DNA of 55,686 nucleotides from an uncultured Oscillospiraceae bacterium (GCA_910587135.1 CAJULF010000011.1:1-55686), one strand, 5' to 3'. Numbered from the stretch's first letter, positions 39,751 to 48,663 are shown. Translations and numbers: made by a program. Notes: generated by a model from the sequence alone, not told the origin.

Positions 39751-39824
39751 CACCATTATAACATTAATATAACTTTATTATAGTGAAAATATTGCATAAA
39801 AACAGAAACAGTGGTATAATGGTG
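39751..39824. promoter_or_regulatory. Divergent control region of the Arc-like and SLOG genes
   Basis: A rightward promoter TTGCAT (39792-39797)-17-TATAAT (39815-39820) drives the SLOG gene. A leftward TATAAT (39755-39760) faces the Arc-like gene. Both -10 boxes are embedded in TATAATGGTG, forming an inverted pair (CACCATTATA at 39751 and TATAATGGTG at 39815). Confidence 0.6.
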
Positions 39825-39867
39825 GTAAAATGACGCATTATTTTTCTTATAACAAAGGAGTCAGTAA

Positions 39868-40341
39868 ATGGTCAACAAATCAAAAGTAGCTTGTTTTTCG
39901 GGTCACCGCAAACTGCCAAAGGATTGCAGGGAATTAAAAACACGGCTAAAGTCAGCCGTGGTAGAACATATTGAGCGGGGAGTAGTATTTTTTGGAGCGG
40001 GCGGCGCTTTGGGCTTTGACATACTTGCCGAGGAAACAGTGCTTGAATTAAAAGAGGATTACCCACATATCAGGCTGGTTCTTGTACTCCCCTGCCCGCC
40101 CGAACAGCAAACGCTGAAATGGAACGGCGAACAGAGGCAAAGATACTGCGATATTCTCGACAGTGCGGACAAAATAAGGGTTCTGTCGCCAAAGTACACC
40201 TCTTGCTGTATGATTGACCGAAATCGTCACTTGGTGAACAACAGTGCATACCTTATCTGCTATCTGCGCGAAAACAACGGTGGTACATTCTATACCGTCA
40301 ATTATGCGGAAAAACTCAAACTGGACATAACCCGCCTGTAA
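39868..40341 (+). CDS. SLOG-family protein (DUF1273/YpsA-like)
   Basis: SLOG proteins have a Rossmann-like fold thought to bind nucleotide-derived ligands. The 157 residues include VACFSGHRKLP (about 7-17), IERGVVFFGAGGALGFDILAEE with the glycine loop, LVLVLPCPPEQQTLKW, and a C-terminal part with DRNRHLVNNSAYLICYL, in the style of YpsA/DUF1273. AAAGGAG precedes the ATG. It stands alone after a divergent Arc-like regulator. A second, truncated copy lies at 5492-5677. Any link to phage defence or stress is speculation. Confidence 0.87.
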   Translation: MVNKSKVACFSGHRKLPKDCRELKTRLKSAVVEHIERGVVFFGAGGALGFDILAEETVLELKEDYPHIRLVLVLPCPPEQQTLKWNGEQRQRYCDILDSADKIRVLSPKYTSCCMIDRNRHLVNNSAYLICYLRENNGGTFYTVNYAEKLKLDITRL

Positions 40342-40345
40342 CAAA

Positions 40346-40369
40346 GCCGCCCACAAAACTGCGGGCGGC
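40346..40369. terminator. Terminator between convergent genes
   Basis: GCCGCCC and GGGCGGC form a 7-bp stem; AAAAGAATG follows on the plus strand and TTTGTTAC on the minus strand. Confidence 0.7.
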
Positions 40370-40378
40370 AAAAGAATG

Positions 40379-41035
40379 TTATATCGTCAATTCCAGTGTG
40401 CGGTACGCCGTTCCGTCCGAAAAGGTGACCAGCAAGGCACTTTCGGTGATATACTTTATAGTGTAGCGCTCCTCGGCATTTCCCTGTGAAAGCTCCTTTA
40501 GCTCCACGCACACCAGCCTTACACACTCGCCCTCAGGCTCGGAGGCTTCCTTAACCAAGTATATTTTCAGCAGATTCTCGGAGCGGTACTGTTCCTCTGC
40601 GAAAACAAGGCGGTTTTCTTCATCGGTGAACGATGTGTAGGTGATATTTCGGGGCTGCTCTCCGTTCACGATATAAACAGAGAAGCCTGCCGCTCCCGCG
40701 GAAAGAGCCAGCAGCAGAACCGCCGCCACTATTTCAAAAACAAGGTCGAAGCTTCCCCGCTCTCGCGCGAGAAATCCCCCCGCTATAATAACAGCCGTTA
40801 CCGCTGCCGCTATAACCATAAGAACCGCCGCAGCAATCCCGAACCACGAATAGGGATTACTGCGCGAAACAACGCCGTCCGCGTAAAAATACCGCTCGGT
40901 AATATGCCCGTGAACCGCGTTGAGCACCGCCGCTGCTGCCAGCGTCAATATATCCAGCGCCAGAAGCACCGACGCGGGTATCATAGGCTTACGGAATATG
41001 CGCGGTATAGGTTTTTCAGCCGCTTTTTTTGCCAT
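40379..41035 (-). CDS. Hypothetical membrane protein
   Basis: Not recognised. The 218 residues begin with a basic stretch (AKKAAEKPIPRIFRKP), then three hydrophobic helices (SVLLALDILTLAAAAVL, WFGIAAAVLMVIAAAVTAVII, IVAAVLLLALSAGAAGFSVYI) and a soluble C-terminal domain of about 85 residues rich in charged and beta-prone residues. It starts 15 bases after the GH9 gene ends and is probably co-transcribed with it. Function unknown. Confidence 0.72.
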   Translation of the reverse strand: MAKKAAEKPIPRIFRKPMIPASVLLALDILTLAAAAVLNAVHGHITERYFYADGVVSRSNPYSWFGIAAAVLMVIAAAVTAVIIAGGFLARERGSFDLVFEIVAAVLLLALSAGAAGFSVYIVNGEQPRNITYTSFTDEENRLVFAEEQYRSENLLKIYLVKEASEPEGECVRLVCVELKELSQGNAEERYTIKYITESALLVTFSDGTAYRTLELTI

Positions 41036-41050
41036 TTATCCGTCCCCCGC

Positions 41051-43972
41051 TCACGGTTTCATGCCGAAAACAGCCTTGCCGTTATTCAGAATATAAATAT
41101 GCTCCGCATTGCCTGCCGAATAGTCGTTTCCAAGATTGAAATCCGACCAGTCCGCGCGGGTTATCCGCACCTGAACGGTAAGCCCGCCCCCGCTCGGCAG
41201 GCTGCCCGAACCGAATGTTATCGCGCATTTTGTGTCACAGTTATCGCCGCTCGCCTTGGAAAAACTCCCCTTTACACTGTCGGTAAGAGCCGCGTAGCTG
41301 TCCCCCGTCAGCGCGGAGTAGTCGCACCAGAAATTTAGGTCGCTGCTGCCGTCCGCGGTAAAGAAGTAGTCTATTTCCAGCTTTGAGAGGTCTATCGCCG
41401 CTCCCGTGCCGTTGGTTATATCCAGCGTGAACTGCACCGTGTTGCCGTTTCCGCTTGCCGACTGCTGATTGAGTGATACCGACAGACCGCCGTTTGAAGA
41501 TGACGGCTTCTGCCCTGTTTGGCTTGCGCTGTTGACGGTGCTATTTTCCGAGCTGTTTGAGGAATTGTTATTACCCGTATTCTGAGAGCTGCCCGAATTT
41601 CCGCTGCCGCCGTTATTTCCGCTGTTTTCAACCGCGGCGCCCGTGAATTTTCCGTCAGGCTTCGTACCGTAAATCAGCTTTCCGTTTTCGTACAGACCCA
41701 CGCTTTTCGCCCTTACCATAGAGCCTCCGTTAGAGCCGACAAGCTCCTTATACGAGGGATCATTGTCCGCGCTCCAGCCCTCAGCAGCCATGCGGAACTG
41801 AACCTCGCAGCGGTATGCGCTCTGACCGCCGGGGTAGATATCCGCGCCGCTGAAATCCAACGAGATATAATAGATGTTCTTCGCCTTATTCCACTCAAAG
41901 ATACCCGCGTACTTCGCGCCCTGGTTGTAGTTGAGTGAAACCGTGACATCCGCGGCGGACTTTCCCGCCGAATAAAGCTCCGACAGGTCGACAAAATACC
42001 TTAATTCAAGATTTTCCGAGCTTCTCGCGGGCCAAGCCGTTGTGTTGTAAACGACCGCTTTTATCTCTGTGAAGCCGCCGCCCTGCGCGTTGGTGTTGTA
42101 CTCAACGTACATCTCCTCGCCCACAGGCTCTATCGCGCCGAAGTCCTTTATCGTCTGCCCACCGTACTTGCCGTACAGCTTCGCGAGCGCTCCCACAAAA
42201 CCCGCGTTGTAGTCGCAGGCTACCTCGTTCTTGTTGTAGTCGCTCACGGAATCCGTATAGCCGTCCGAAGCGTCCGGGCCGCCCACCAGTGCCCCATACA
42301 GTGTGTGGCGGTGATAATTCGGCTCGTTCATGTTGTCACACCACGAGCCTTGCGCGGTGCGGTGGTGCGGGTGCTCGGGGGGATTCTCACCAAAGCCCAC
42401 CACAAAGCTCCTGCCCGTGCTGCCAAGCGCGTAGTTTATCTGCTTCTCGCAGAACTCCGAATAGATCTTTGCCTTATCCGCGGGACAGCCCTTATAGTCT
42501 GCGTAAACTCCCGCCAGAAAAGCCGCCGTTGTGGAGTATCTCAGCGAACCCCAGCTATCCAGCCACGCCAGCCCCTCAGGGGAATATGCAACACGCTCTC
42601 CGCCCGTGCCGACAGTCCACCAGTCAAGATTTTTCTGTATCTTATCCTTATAAACCTGTTCGCCTGTTTCGATAGCCAGCAGGCAGACCACCCCCGCCCA
42701 CTTGTCGTCCCAGCAGAGCGTCCACTTGTAGTTTCCGCCCGAATTCGCCTCATACTGCTTTGCCTTCTCCAGATAATTTTTGTCGCCCGTGGCGATATAC
42801 AGCCACATTCCCGCCCAGCTCAGCTCGTCGTAAAAGCCGCTCCATGAGTTGTAGAAGCCATTCGCGGCAGTGTAGCCGCTGTCGCTCTTTGCGCTTTCCG
42901 CAAACTCGTAAAGCTGCTTTGCATGGGTAAGGCACTCATCGGCATATACGCTGTCTATATCCTTATAAACTGCCGCGCAGGAAGCCAGAGCCGCGGCAGC
43001 CTCCGCCGTGACCGTAGACCCGGGACTGTTCCTGTCCACCTTAAAGGACGGACGGTTCATATGCATTACCTCCGCCGCTCCCCACCAACTGTGGTCCGCA
43101 TTGCCGTCGCCCACCTGATAATAATACACATCCTTGCTCGGGTGGCATTTTATAAGATAGTCGTTTATCCACTTTATGCTCCCCAAGGCATACTCAAGCT
43201 GACCGCTCTTTTCGTAAGCGTCCCTGTCCTCGTAAACGCTCCACGCGAGCATAGCTGCGGTATACGCCATGGGAAGATTGAATTTAACGTTATCGCCCGC
43301 GTCGTAAAGCCCGCCTGTAAGGTCAAGCCCCACATCTGCCCCGTCGTTCATTCCCGAATCGCCACGCCAGTTGCAGCGGGCGGTTTTCTCATCGATATCC
43401 CCGCTGCGCTGAAGCTCATAGAAGATAAGCGCCTTTTGCAGAGCCTCGCCGTAATTGTAGCTTCCCTTGCCTGTGCTGCCCTCTCTGCCGCTTCCTTTTT
43501 CCGAGAGCTTGCCGTTCCCGACCGTCACGACCGTCGGTTTTGCGGCGGTGCTGTCGGGCTTTTTATCGGAGCTGCCCGCGCTTGTCTGAACAGGCGCACT
43601 GCCGTCGTAAACGGAAACCGTGCTGCCTTCCGTTACAGCGGAAGTTACGACACCGACCGCCCCCGAAACGCTGTTATCGACATCGGATGTATTGGCAGCT
43701 TCCCGCTCATTAGAACTTTCAAGACTGCCCGAATCATCGCCGTCGGTTTCCTCGGGTAAGCTATCATATGCTTCGCTTTCCCCGCTTGCCGCATACTCCG
43801 ACCCCGCGGATTCGGAGCTTTCACCGATATCCGTTTCCGACATATCCATGCCGCTCATTATCTCGGAGCTATCTCCCATACCTACGGGATTATCCGAAAT
43901 CTCAACGTTCGTGCAGCCCGTAAGCAGCGCCCCCGCCAGAATCACCGCCAAAAGCCTTTTTCCGAATTTCAT
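41051..43972 (-). CDS. GH9 cellulase with two CBM3 modules, lipoprotein
   Basis: GH9 enzymes linked to a CBM3c module are processive endoglucanases acting on crystalline cellulose. The 973 residues show a lipobox LLTGC (Cys20), a long Ser/Glu/Asp-rich linker (about 25-165), the GH9 domain (about 172-605) with SYNYGEALQKALIFYELQRSG split by position 172-190, catalytic aspartates in GLYDAGDNVKF (D224, D227), HHRTAQGSW and the acid in KNEVACDYNAGF (E583), a CBM3c-like module (about 615-780), an Asn/Gly/Ser linker, and a C-terminal CBM3 (about 830-973). Anchoring on the membrane rather than through a dockerin is notable. GGGAGG precedes the ATG. Confidence 0.95.
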   Translation of the reverse strand: MKFGKRLLAVILAGALLTGCTNVEISDNPVGMGDSSEIMSGMDMSETDIGESSESAGSEYAASGESEAYDSLPEETDGDDSGSLESSNEREAANTSDVDNSVSGAVGVVTSAVTEGSTVSVYDGSAPVQTSAGSSDKKPDSTAAKPTVVTVGNGKLSEKGSGREGSTGKGSYNYGEALQKALIFYELQRSGDIDEKTARCNWRGDSGMNDGADVGLDLTGGLYDAGDNVKFNLPMAYTAAMLAWSVYEDRDAYEKSGQLEYALGSIKWINDYLIKCHPSKDVYYYQVGDGNADHSWWGAAEVMHMNRPSFKVDRNSPGSTVTAEAAAALASCAAVYKDIDSVYADECLTHAKQLYEFAESAKSDSGYTAANGFYNSWSGFYDELSWAGMWLYIATGDKNYLEKAKQYEANSGGNYKWTLCWDDKWAGVVCLLAIETGEQVYKDKIQKNLDWWTVGTGGERVAYSPEGLAWLDSWGSLRYSTTAAFLAGVYADYKGCPADKAKIYSEFCEKQINYALGSTGRSFVVGFGENPPEHPHHRTAQGSWCDNMNEPNYHRHTLYGALVGGPDASDGYTDSVSDYNKNEVACDYNAGFVGALAKLYGKYGGQTIKDFGAIEPVGEEMYVEYNTNAQGGGFTEIKAVVYNTTAWPARSSENLELRYFVDLSELYSAGKSAADVTVSLNYNQGAKYAGIFEWNKAKNIYYISLDFSGADIYPGGQSAYRCEVQFRMAAEGWSADNDPSYKELVGSNGGSMVRAKSVGLYENGKLIYGTKPDGKFTGAAVENSGNNGGSGNSGSSQNTGNNNSSNSSENSTVNSASQTGQKPSSSNGGLSVSLNQQSASGNGNTVQFTLDITNGTGAAIDLSKLEIDYFFTADGSSDLNFWCDYSALTGDSYAALTDSVKGSFSKASGDNCDTKCAITFGSGSLPSGGGLTVQVRITRADWSDFNLGNDYSAGNAEHIYILNNGKAVFGMKP

Positions 43973-44364
43973 GGCAAACCTCCCTGTAAAAAGTCACCGC
44001 TCCCCAAAATAGGAAAGCTCATTGGGCACACTGTCAAAACTCATATCAGCCGTACAGCCGCCCATACGCTTCTGTCAATATGTGTGCTGAAAATTCCGAG
44101 TTCCCTCGAATCACCGTCTATATTGTAAATCCCGTATAATTCCTCCGAATCGCGCAAATATCTTCTTTTTGTAAGAAAAAAAACCGCATTCTCAGCTTAT
44201 GCAGCCTTTTCCAATGCCCGCAAAACTCTTCGGGTATATATCCGCTCGGTTTTTATAGGGAAGTTTTCCTGCCGCTTTAACGGAGCGCCGCCTGCTGAAA
44301 TCAATGTTCCCTAAGCGTCAGGCGGATTTGCCTTTTTCGTTCACATAACATCATTGCAGGTTTA
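43973..44364 (-). other. Leader region of the GH9 cellulase gene
   Basis: Between lgt and the cellulase, on the minus strand, the RNA could fold CCGCCTG/CAGGCGG near 44284-44326 and then a stem CTGCAT/ATGCGG followed by eight Ts (near 44175-44202), a terminator-like element. Downstream, a frame free of stops for about 50 codons reads RRYLRDSEELYGIYNIDGD and onward to a stop at 44041, with no clear start; it may be a gene remnant. No known riboswitch core was recognised. Confidence 0.4.
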
Positions 44365-45147
44365 TCAAGCGCTCTCCGCTTTCTTTTTCGGCTTAACGAT
44401 AAACAACACCGCAGATACAACGAACACCAAAATGCTTACTACCTGCGATGTAGACAAACCGAAAAGAAATCCGCGATATTCGTCGCCGCGCCAGAATTCC
44501 AGAATAAACCGTCCCACCGCGTATGAAAAAAGGTACACGAGCAGCAGACGATTTTTCAGCACCCCCTTATTCAGAAGCGCCCAAAGCGCAAAAAACAGAG
44601 CAAGCTCAAACACCGCCTCATAAAGCTGAACGGGCACTCTCGGTACGCCATTTGCGCTTTCTATAAGGGAATCCGTGAAGACAACGCCATGCTCACTTTC
44701 CACGCCGTAGCAGCAGCCGCCCAGAAAGCAGCCGATTCTTCCGAAGCAGTGAAACAGCGCCAGCGCGGGAGCGGCACAATCCGTAACAAGCCCCGCCGAC
44801 AGCTTCTGAACCTTTGCCGATATCCCACCCGCGAGCAGTCCGCCCAGCAGTCCGCCGTAGAACACCGAGCCGCCGAAAAGCGTCGCGAATTTCATGATAA
44901 AATCCTTGAAGTCCGCTGCCTCGCCCAGAATATGCCAGTACGGTATATTAGTAATTCCGAAAAGGATATGCATTCCGAAAAAAACGCCGATAGCGCCGAA
45001 AAGATACACGTTTATCATACTGATATCGCTGCCGCCGCGCTTTTTGTACCAATGTATCGATAGCGGGCACGCAGTGAATATCCCCGCCAGCGCACAAAGG
45101 GAATAGCTGCTGATAAACTTGCCAAATATTGTAAAACCGGGAAACAT
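44365..45147 (-). CDS. lgt: Prolipoprotein diacylglyceryl transferase
   Basis: Lgt attaches diacylglycerol to the lipobox cysteine of prolipoproteins, the first step of lipoprotein maturation, and is needed for the several lipoproteins seen here. The 260-residue membrane protein has about seven helices and the signature HCFGRIGCFLGGCCYG (about 132-147), an upstream YGGLLGGLLAG, the PVQLYEA motif and a C-terminal RFILEFWRGDEYRG. The signature's Arg and the downstream REFWRGDE-type motif are the expected functional residues. It appears to be transcribed on its own or into the cellulase leader. Confidence 0.95.
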   Translation of the reverse strand: MFPGFTIFGKFISSYSLCALAGIFTACPLSIHWYKKRGGSDISMINVYLFGAIGVFFGMHILFGITNIPYWHILGEAADFKDFIMKFATLFGGSVFYGGLLGGLLAGGISAKVQKLSAGLVTDCAAPALALFHCFGRIGCFLGGCCYGVESEHGVVFTDSLIESANGVPRVPVQLYEAVFELALFFALWALLNKGVLKNRLLLVYLFSYAVGRFILEFWRGDEYRGFLFGLSTSQVVSILVFVVSAVLFIVKPKKKAESA

Positions 45148-45169
45148 TTTTCCGCTCCTTTATAAAATC

Positions 45170-45195
45170 AACCCCGCCCTATCTTGGGCAGGGTT
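45170..45195 (-). terminator. Terminator after the DUF2871 gene
   Basis: AACCCTGCCC and GGGCGGGGTT (minus strand, one G-T pair) form a 10-bp stem, followed by GATTTTATA. Confidence 0.65.
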
Positions 45196-45311
45196 GGCGT
45201 TAATTTGTACTTTTTATATTATATCACATAACGGCGCACTTGTCAATAACGCTCATTACCGCAGAGCTTCAAAAAAAGAACAGCGGTTTTTGTGAAAGTT
45301 GAATAAATTTC

Positions 45312-45737
45312 TTATTGATTTACCTTTGCCGCCGCGCTTTTCCTGATTTTTATCAGAAAATGAATAATGCAGCCGCCCATGATAATATGCCCTATTCCCG
45401 CTATACCCGAGATCGAAGCGTCATAGCTGCGCGCCGGATTCTGTACCGTTACCTGCAATATTCCGCGCGCAAGAAACGCCGCGCCCGTTATATTCAGTCC
45501 GACCTGATAAATTATTATGGTGATCGCCGTGCGCTTGTCCGAAAAGGCAAAGGATCTTTCGATAAGCATAAGGATTAGGAAGAAGAACATTCCCAGCATA
45601 AAATAGTGCGTATGCATTACGGACAGGTTTGTTTCCCCCTCAAAGCCCTGAAATTTTGTGAATTCGCGGTAAAAAACCCCGAACACCATTGCTGCAACAG
45701 CATATATCAGAGCGAGGTTTGCATATTTTTTTGTCAT
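45312..45737 (-). CDS. DUF2871 membrane protein
   Basis: From the ATG at 45737 (GGAGG upstream) the protein has 141 residues with four hydrophobic helices (LALIYAVAAMVFGVFYREF, LGMFFFLILMLIE, AITIIIYQVGLNITGAAFLA, GIAGIGHIIMGGCIIHFLI). The MHTHYFMLGM stretch with two His and the GLNITGA pattern match DUF2871, function unknown. A longer reading to 45857 overlaps a terminator and the neighbouring gene and is rejected. Confidence 0.85.
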   Translation of the reverse strand: MTKKYANLALIYAVAAMVFGVFYREFTKFQGFEGETNLSVMHTHYFMLGMFFFLILMLIERSFAFSDKRTAITIIIYQVGLNITGAAFLARGILQVTVQNPARSYDASISGIAGIGHIIMGGCIIHFLIKIRKSAAAKVNQ

Positions 45738-45749
45738 TTCATACCTCCA

Positions 45750-45776
45750 AAAAAATCCCGCCCCATATCGGGGCGG
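45750..45776 (-). terminator. Terminator after the first DUF4190-like gene
   Basis: CCGCCCC and GGGGCGG form a 7-bp stem followed on the minus strand by ATTTTTTTGG. Confidence 0.85.
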
Positions 45777-45798
45777 AACACGCGTTAAGTAATTGATC

Positions 45799-46089
45799 TT
45801 ACATGCCGCTCGCCGCGATACCCATAGCCGCGCAAACAACACAGAGCGCGCACGCAACCATAAGAACGCTGAAAGCGGTGGAAACTATACCGAGTATGAA
45901 GCCGACCATAGCCAGCGTCTTGGAATCGGTATCCTCTCCCTGCTTAATACGATTTAATGCCAGCGCGCCGAAAACGATACCCGCGATAGCCGCCAGCGGA
46001 GCAACGTATCCAACATAAGGGATAAAGGAGCCGACGATGCCGACAATACCGCAAACAAGCGCTGTGATTGACATATTCTTTGCTGTCAT
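45799..46089 (-). CDS. DUF4190-like small membrane protein
   Basis: This 96-residue protein has three hydrophobic segments (SITALVCGIVGIVGSFI, YVAPLAAIAGIVFGALAL, and a Cys-rich SVLMVACALCVVCAAMG) and an LNRIKQGED loop, the DUF4190 pattern of small membrane proteins. A related protein is at 46372-46608. Function unknown. Confidence 0.75.
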   Translation of the reverse strand: MTAKNMSITALVCGIVGIVGSFIPYVGYVAPLAAIAGIVFGALALNRIKQGEDTDSKTLAMVGFILGIVSTAFSVLMVACALCVVCAAMGIAASGM

Positions 46090-46111
46090 ATTACTAACCT
46101 CCCATTTGGAA

Positions 46112-46210
46112 ATAAGATAATTCAGAGGTAAGAGGTTAGAAACAACGGACGGGCTTTTTATAAAAATTCAAGCAGTCACTTCTTATCTGATCTCTTACAT
46201 CTTGATCTTA
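46112..46210. repeat. GTAAGA-type repeat array
   Basis: AGGTAAGAGGTTAGA at one side and CTTATCTGATCTCTTACATC at the other are inverted, imperfect heptamer arrays similar to the serC leader element at 32421-32495. Confidence 0.45.
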
Positions 46211-46329
46211 ATTATAACATATTATTTTTGGCTTGTCAATATTTGTCGCATATTGGTACTGTATAAAACAAAGCGAGTTTTTTTGTGAAAAATACATAAA
46301 CCTCCCGAAATTGTCCAAAAAATGAAACA

Positions 46330-46349
46330 CCCCGTCCTTTTGGACGGGG
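46330..46349 (-). terminator. Terminator after the second DUF4190-like gene
   Basis: CCCCGTCC and GGACGGGG form an 8-bp stem; the minus-strand tail is TGTTTCATTTTTT. Confidence 0.8.
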
Positions 46350-46371
46350 CAAATGCGTATAAAGCCTTTAA

Positions 46372-46608
46372 TCAATAGCCGGAACCTGCGGCAACAACGC
46401 CTGCCATGCAGACCATGCAAACAGAAGCGATAACGCCGATAGCCATTATAACGATACCGATGATAAGTCCCGCCATAGCAAGACCCTTGCCCTCCTCAAC
46501 GCCGGACTGCTTCATCTTGTTAAGCGCAATAGCAGAGATGATTACACCCGCGATCGGCACAATAAAAGCCAATACAAGACCGAGTATAGACATTGTTTTA
46601 TTATCCAT
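46372..46608 (-). CDS. DUF4190-like small membrane protein
   Basis: A 78-residue protein from the ATG at 46608 (GGAGG 8 bases upstream). Hydrophobic segments LGLVLAFIVPIAGVIISAIAL and GLAMAGLIIGIVIMAIGVIA bracket an NKMKQSGVEEGK loop, the same plan as 45799-46089. The last segment is Cys-containing. The two genes look like diverged duplicates. Function unknown. Confidence 0.75.
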   Translation of the reverse strand: MDNKTMSILGLVLAFIVPIAGVIISAIALNKMKQSGVEEGKGLAMAGLIIGIVIMAIGVIASVCMVCMAGVVAAGSGY

Positions 46609-46807
46609 TCCCAAAACCTCCGTTAAAAATTTAATTATTATGTAGCCGTGTTACTACTTTCACATTATATCATACTTCCAAATGCTTGTCAATATTTGTC
46701 GTGCCATATTAACGGCAGATTTTTCGGCTTGTTTTTGTGAATATTTCACAAAGGGCCTGTTGATATGAAACAATTGATTTTTGAAGTAAGATATGTTATA
46801 ATAAGAG

Positions 46808-46907
46808 CAGCGCAATGTCGCCGCAGCAAAACTTCGTTCCAAAAAACAGCGGCATAACGCCTTACATGAATTTATTAAAATAATCCGCTTTAGGTCAATC
46901 TGTATAT
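46808..46907 (-). repeat. Degenerate family B copy (B10)
   Basis: Starts GCGCAATGTCGCCGCAGCAA and ends TTAAAATAATCCGCTTTAGG then TCAATCTGTATATA; most of the interior arms are gone. Confidence 0.6.
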
Positions 46908-47056
46908 AAAGCCTATTGTCACGCAATGTCGGCGCATGAAATTTCAAAAAGTCGTGCGTTTGCGAACGCAAACGCACGCGGATTCCGCTAAGTATGCGAA
47001 GCGGAACGAAGTGACACGGAGTATGCATAGCGGAATTTTTGAAATTTTTTTTAATC
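46908..47056 (-). repeat. Family B repeat (B9) abutting the aguA ribosome site
   Basis: AAGCCTATTGTCACGCAATG, TTTCAAAAAG, hairpin GTGCGTTTGCG/CGCAAACGCAC, hairpin CCGCTAAGTATGC.../GCATAGCGG, TTTTTGAAATTTTTTTTAAT, then CAGAAAGGAC, the aguA ribosome site. Confidence 0.82.
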
Positions 47057-47071
47057 AGAAAGGACGATCAT

Positions 47072-48172
47072 GTGAACATAATACGATCCACCCCAACCGC
47101 AGACGGCTTTTATATGCCCGCGGAGTTTTCGCCGCACTACGGCTGCATACTTATTTTCCCGGAGCGCTCGGATTCGTGGCAGTACGGCGGCTATGCCGCG
47201 CGAAAGGCTTTTGTGCGGGTCTGCGAGGCTATCGCCGAAAGCGAGCGCGTGACCGTCTGCGCAAGTGAAAAGCAGTATGAAAACGCCCGCCGTATGCTCC
47301 CGCCGCATATTAGGGTTGTAGAGATGTCCTCTGACGACGCTTGGGCAAGGGATTACGCTCCGACCTTTGTTACAGACGGCAGCGAGATACGCGGGATAAA
47401 CTGGAGCTTCAACGCGTGGGGAGGCTTGGATGACGGCTTGTATTTCCCGTGGGATAAAGACGATAAAATGGCGCGCAAGCTGTGCGACCTCTACGAAAAG
47501 GATATGTATGATATGAGCGGCTTTGTTCTTGAGGGAGGATCGATACACGTCGACGGCGAGGGCACCTGTATCACCACGGAAGCTTGTCTTTTAAGTGCGG
47601 GACGAAATCCCGATATGACAAAGGAAGAGATAGAGCGCAAGCTGATGGAATGCCTTAACGTGCAAAAGGTGATATGGCTGAAGCGCGGAATATACAACGA
47701 CGAGACCAACGAGCACGTTGATAACATCTGCGCCTTTGTGCGCCCCGCCGAGGTTGTGCTGGCATGGACAGAGGACAAATCCGACCCACAGTATGAGTTG
47801 TCAAAATCATGCTATGACATTCTGTCGAATTCGACCGACGCCAAGGGCAGACCCTTTAAAATACACAGGCTGAATTGTCCCGCTCCCGTCACGATAACCG
47901 CCGAGGAGTGCGAGGGACTGGACACAATGGATTTTCAGCCGACAAGGACGGAGGGTGAACGCCTTGCTGCTTCTTATGTGAATTTTTACATTTCCAACGG
48001 CGCGGTGATAATGCCGTTTTTCGGCGATCCCGCCGACGAGCCGGCTCGTGAAAAGCTGGCGGAGCTTTTTCCCGACAGGAAAATTATCCCGATATACGCG
48101 CGGGATATTCTGATAGGCGGAGGAAATATCCACTGCATTACACAGCAGATACCGATTTTCGGAGGTCTATAA
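47072..48172 (+). CDS. aguA: Agmatine deiminase
   Basis: AguA hydrolyses agmatine to N-carbamoylputrescine and ammonia. The 366 residues, from a GTG at 47072 with AGAAAGGA upstream, show the family's STPTADGFYMPAEF start, DDAWARDYAPTFV, NAWGG, VLEGGSIHVDGEGTCITTEACL in two parts, NEHVDNICAFV (catalytic His) and the terminal GGGNIHCITQQIP with the nucleophile Cys. The nearby ATG at 47071 is out of frame (ATGTGA). The last base pair region overlaps the next gene (TAATG). With aguB it makes putrescine, as in the arginine decarboxylase route. Confidence 0.95.
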   Translation: MNIIRSTPTADGFYMPAEFSPHYGCILIFPERSDSWQYGGYAARKAFVRVCEAIAESERVTVCASEKQYENARRMLPPHIRVVEMSSDDAWARDYAPTFVTDGSEIRGINWSFNAWGGLDDGLYFPWDKDDKMARKLCDLYEKDMYDMSGFVLEGGSIHVDGEGTCITTEACLLSAGRNPDMTKEEIERKLMECLNVQKVIWLKRGIYNDETNEHVDNICAFVRPAEVVLAWTEDKSDPQYELSKSCYDILSNSTDAKGRPFKIHRLNCPAPVTITAEECEGLDTMDFQPTRTEGERLAASYVNFYISNGAVIMPFFGDPADEPAREKLAELFPDRKIIPIYARDILIGGGNIHCITQQIPIFGGL

Positions 48173-48651
48173 TGGATATCGTAATGATAGAAAAAGAACA
48201 GCTCCCGCTATGTCTTGAAGTTATTCACAAAAGCTTTGAAACAGTCGCACGTGATCTCGGGTTTACCGAGCAAAACTGCCCCGGTCACACAAGCTTCATG
48301 AAAATAGAAAAGCTGAATAATTTTTGGGAATGGGGATTTATGATGTTCGGGCTTTGGGACAAGGAAGAGCTTGTTGGGTATTATTCCTTGTCGGATAAAG
48401 GCGGCGGGCGGTATGAGCTGCATAATCTTGCGGTAATTCCCGAACGACGGCATTGCGGCTGCGGAAAAACGATGCTTGACGACGCGAAAAAACGTTCAAG
48501 GGAAGCGGGCGCGACCACACTTATTCTTAGTTTTATCGAAGAAAGCGCGATATTGAAGCAGTGGTATCTGTCAAACGGATTTAAACATATCGGCACTGAA
48601 AAATATGAGCACCTGCCGTTTGCGGTGGGGCTTATGGAATTTGCATTATAG
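48172..48651 (+). CDS. GNAT family N-acetyltransferase
   Basis: A 159-residue acetyltransferase-like protein. VGYYSLSDKGGGRYELHNLAV shows strands three and four, PERRHCGCGKTMLDDAKKR the acetyl-CoA loop (RHCGCGK), and ILKQWYLSNGFKHIG the C-terminal pattern. The start overlaps the aguA stop, so it is coupled. Acetylation of a polyamine would fit the neighbours, but the substrate cannot be read from the sequence. Confidence 0.85.
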   Translation: MDIVMIEKEQLPLCLEVIHKSFETVARDLGFTEQNCPGHTSFMKIEKLNNFWEWGFMMFGLWDKEELVGYYSLSDKGGGRYELHNLAVIPERRHCGCGKTMLDDAKKRSREAGATTLILSFIEESAILKQWYLSNGFKHIGTEKYEHLPFAVGLMEFAL

Positions 48652-48663
48652 CGGGGGAAGAAA

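Noticed and set aside
38712..40341. Prophage or integrative element around the regulator and SLOG genes
   Set aside because: There is no integrase, structural phage gene or attachment-site duplication; only regulators and one SLOG gene.
43973..44364. Cyclic-di-GMP-I riboswitch ahead of the GH9 cellulase
   Set aside because: AGGCAAATCC and GACGC are faintly similar to the consensus, but the GAAA tetraloop hairpin and the rest of the core are missing.
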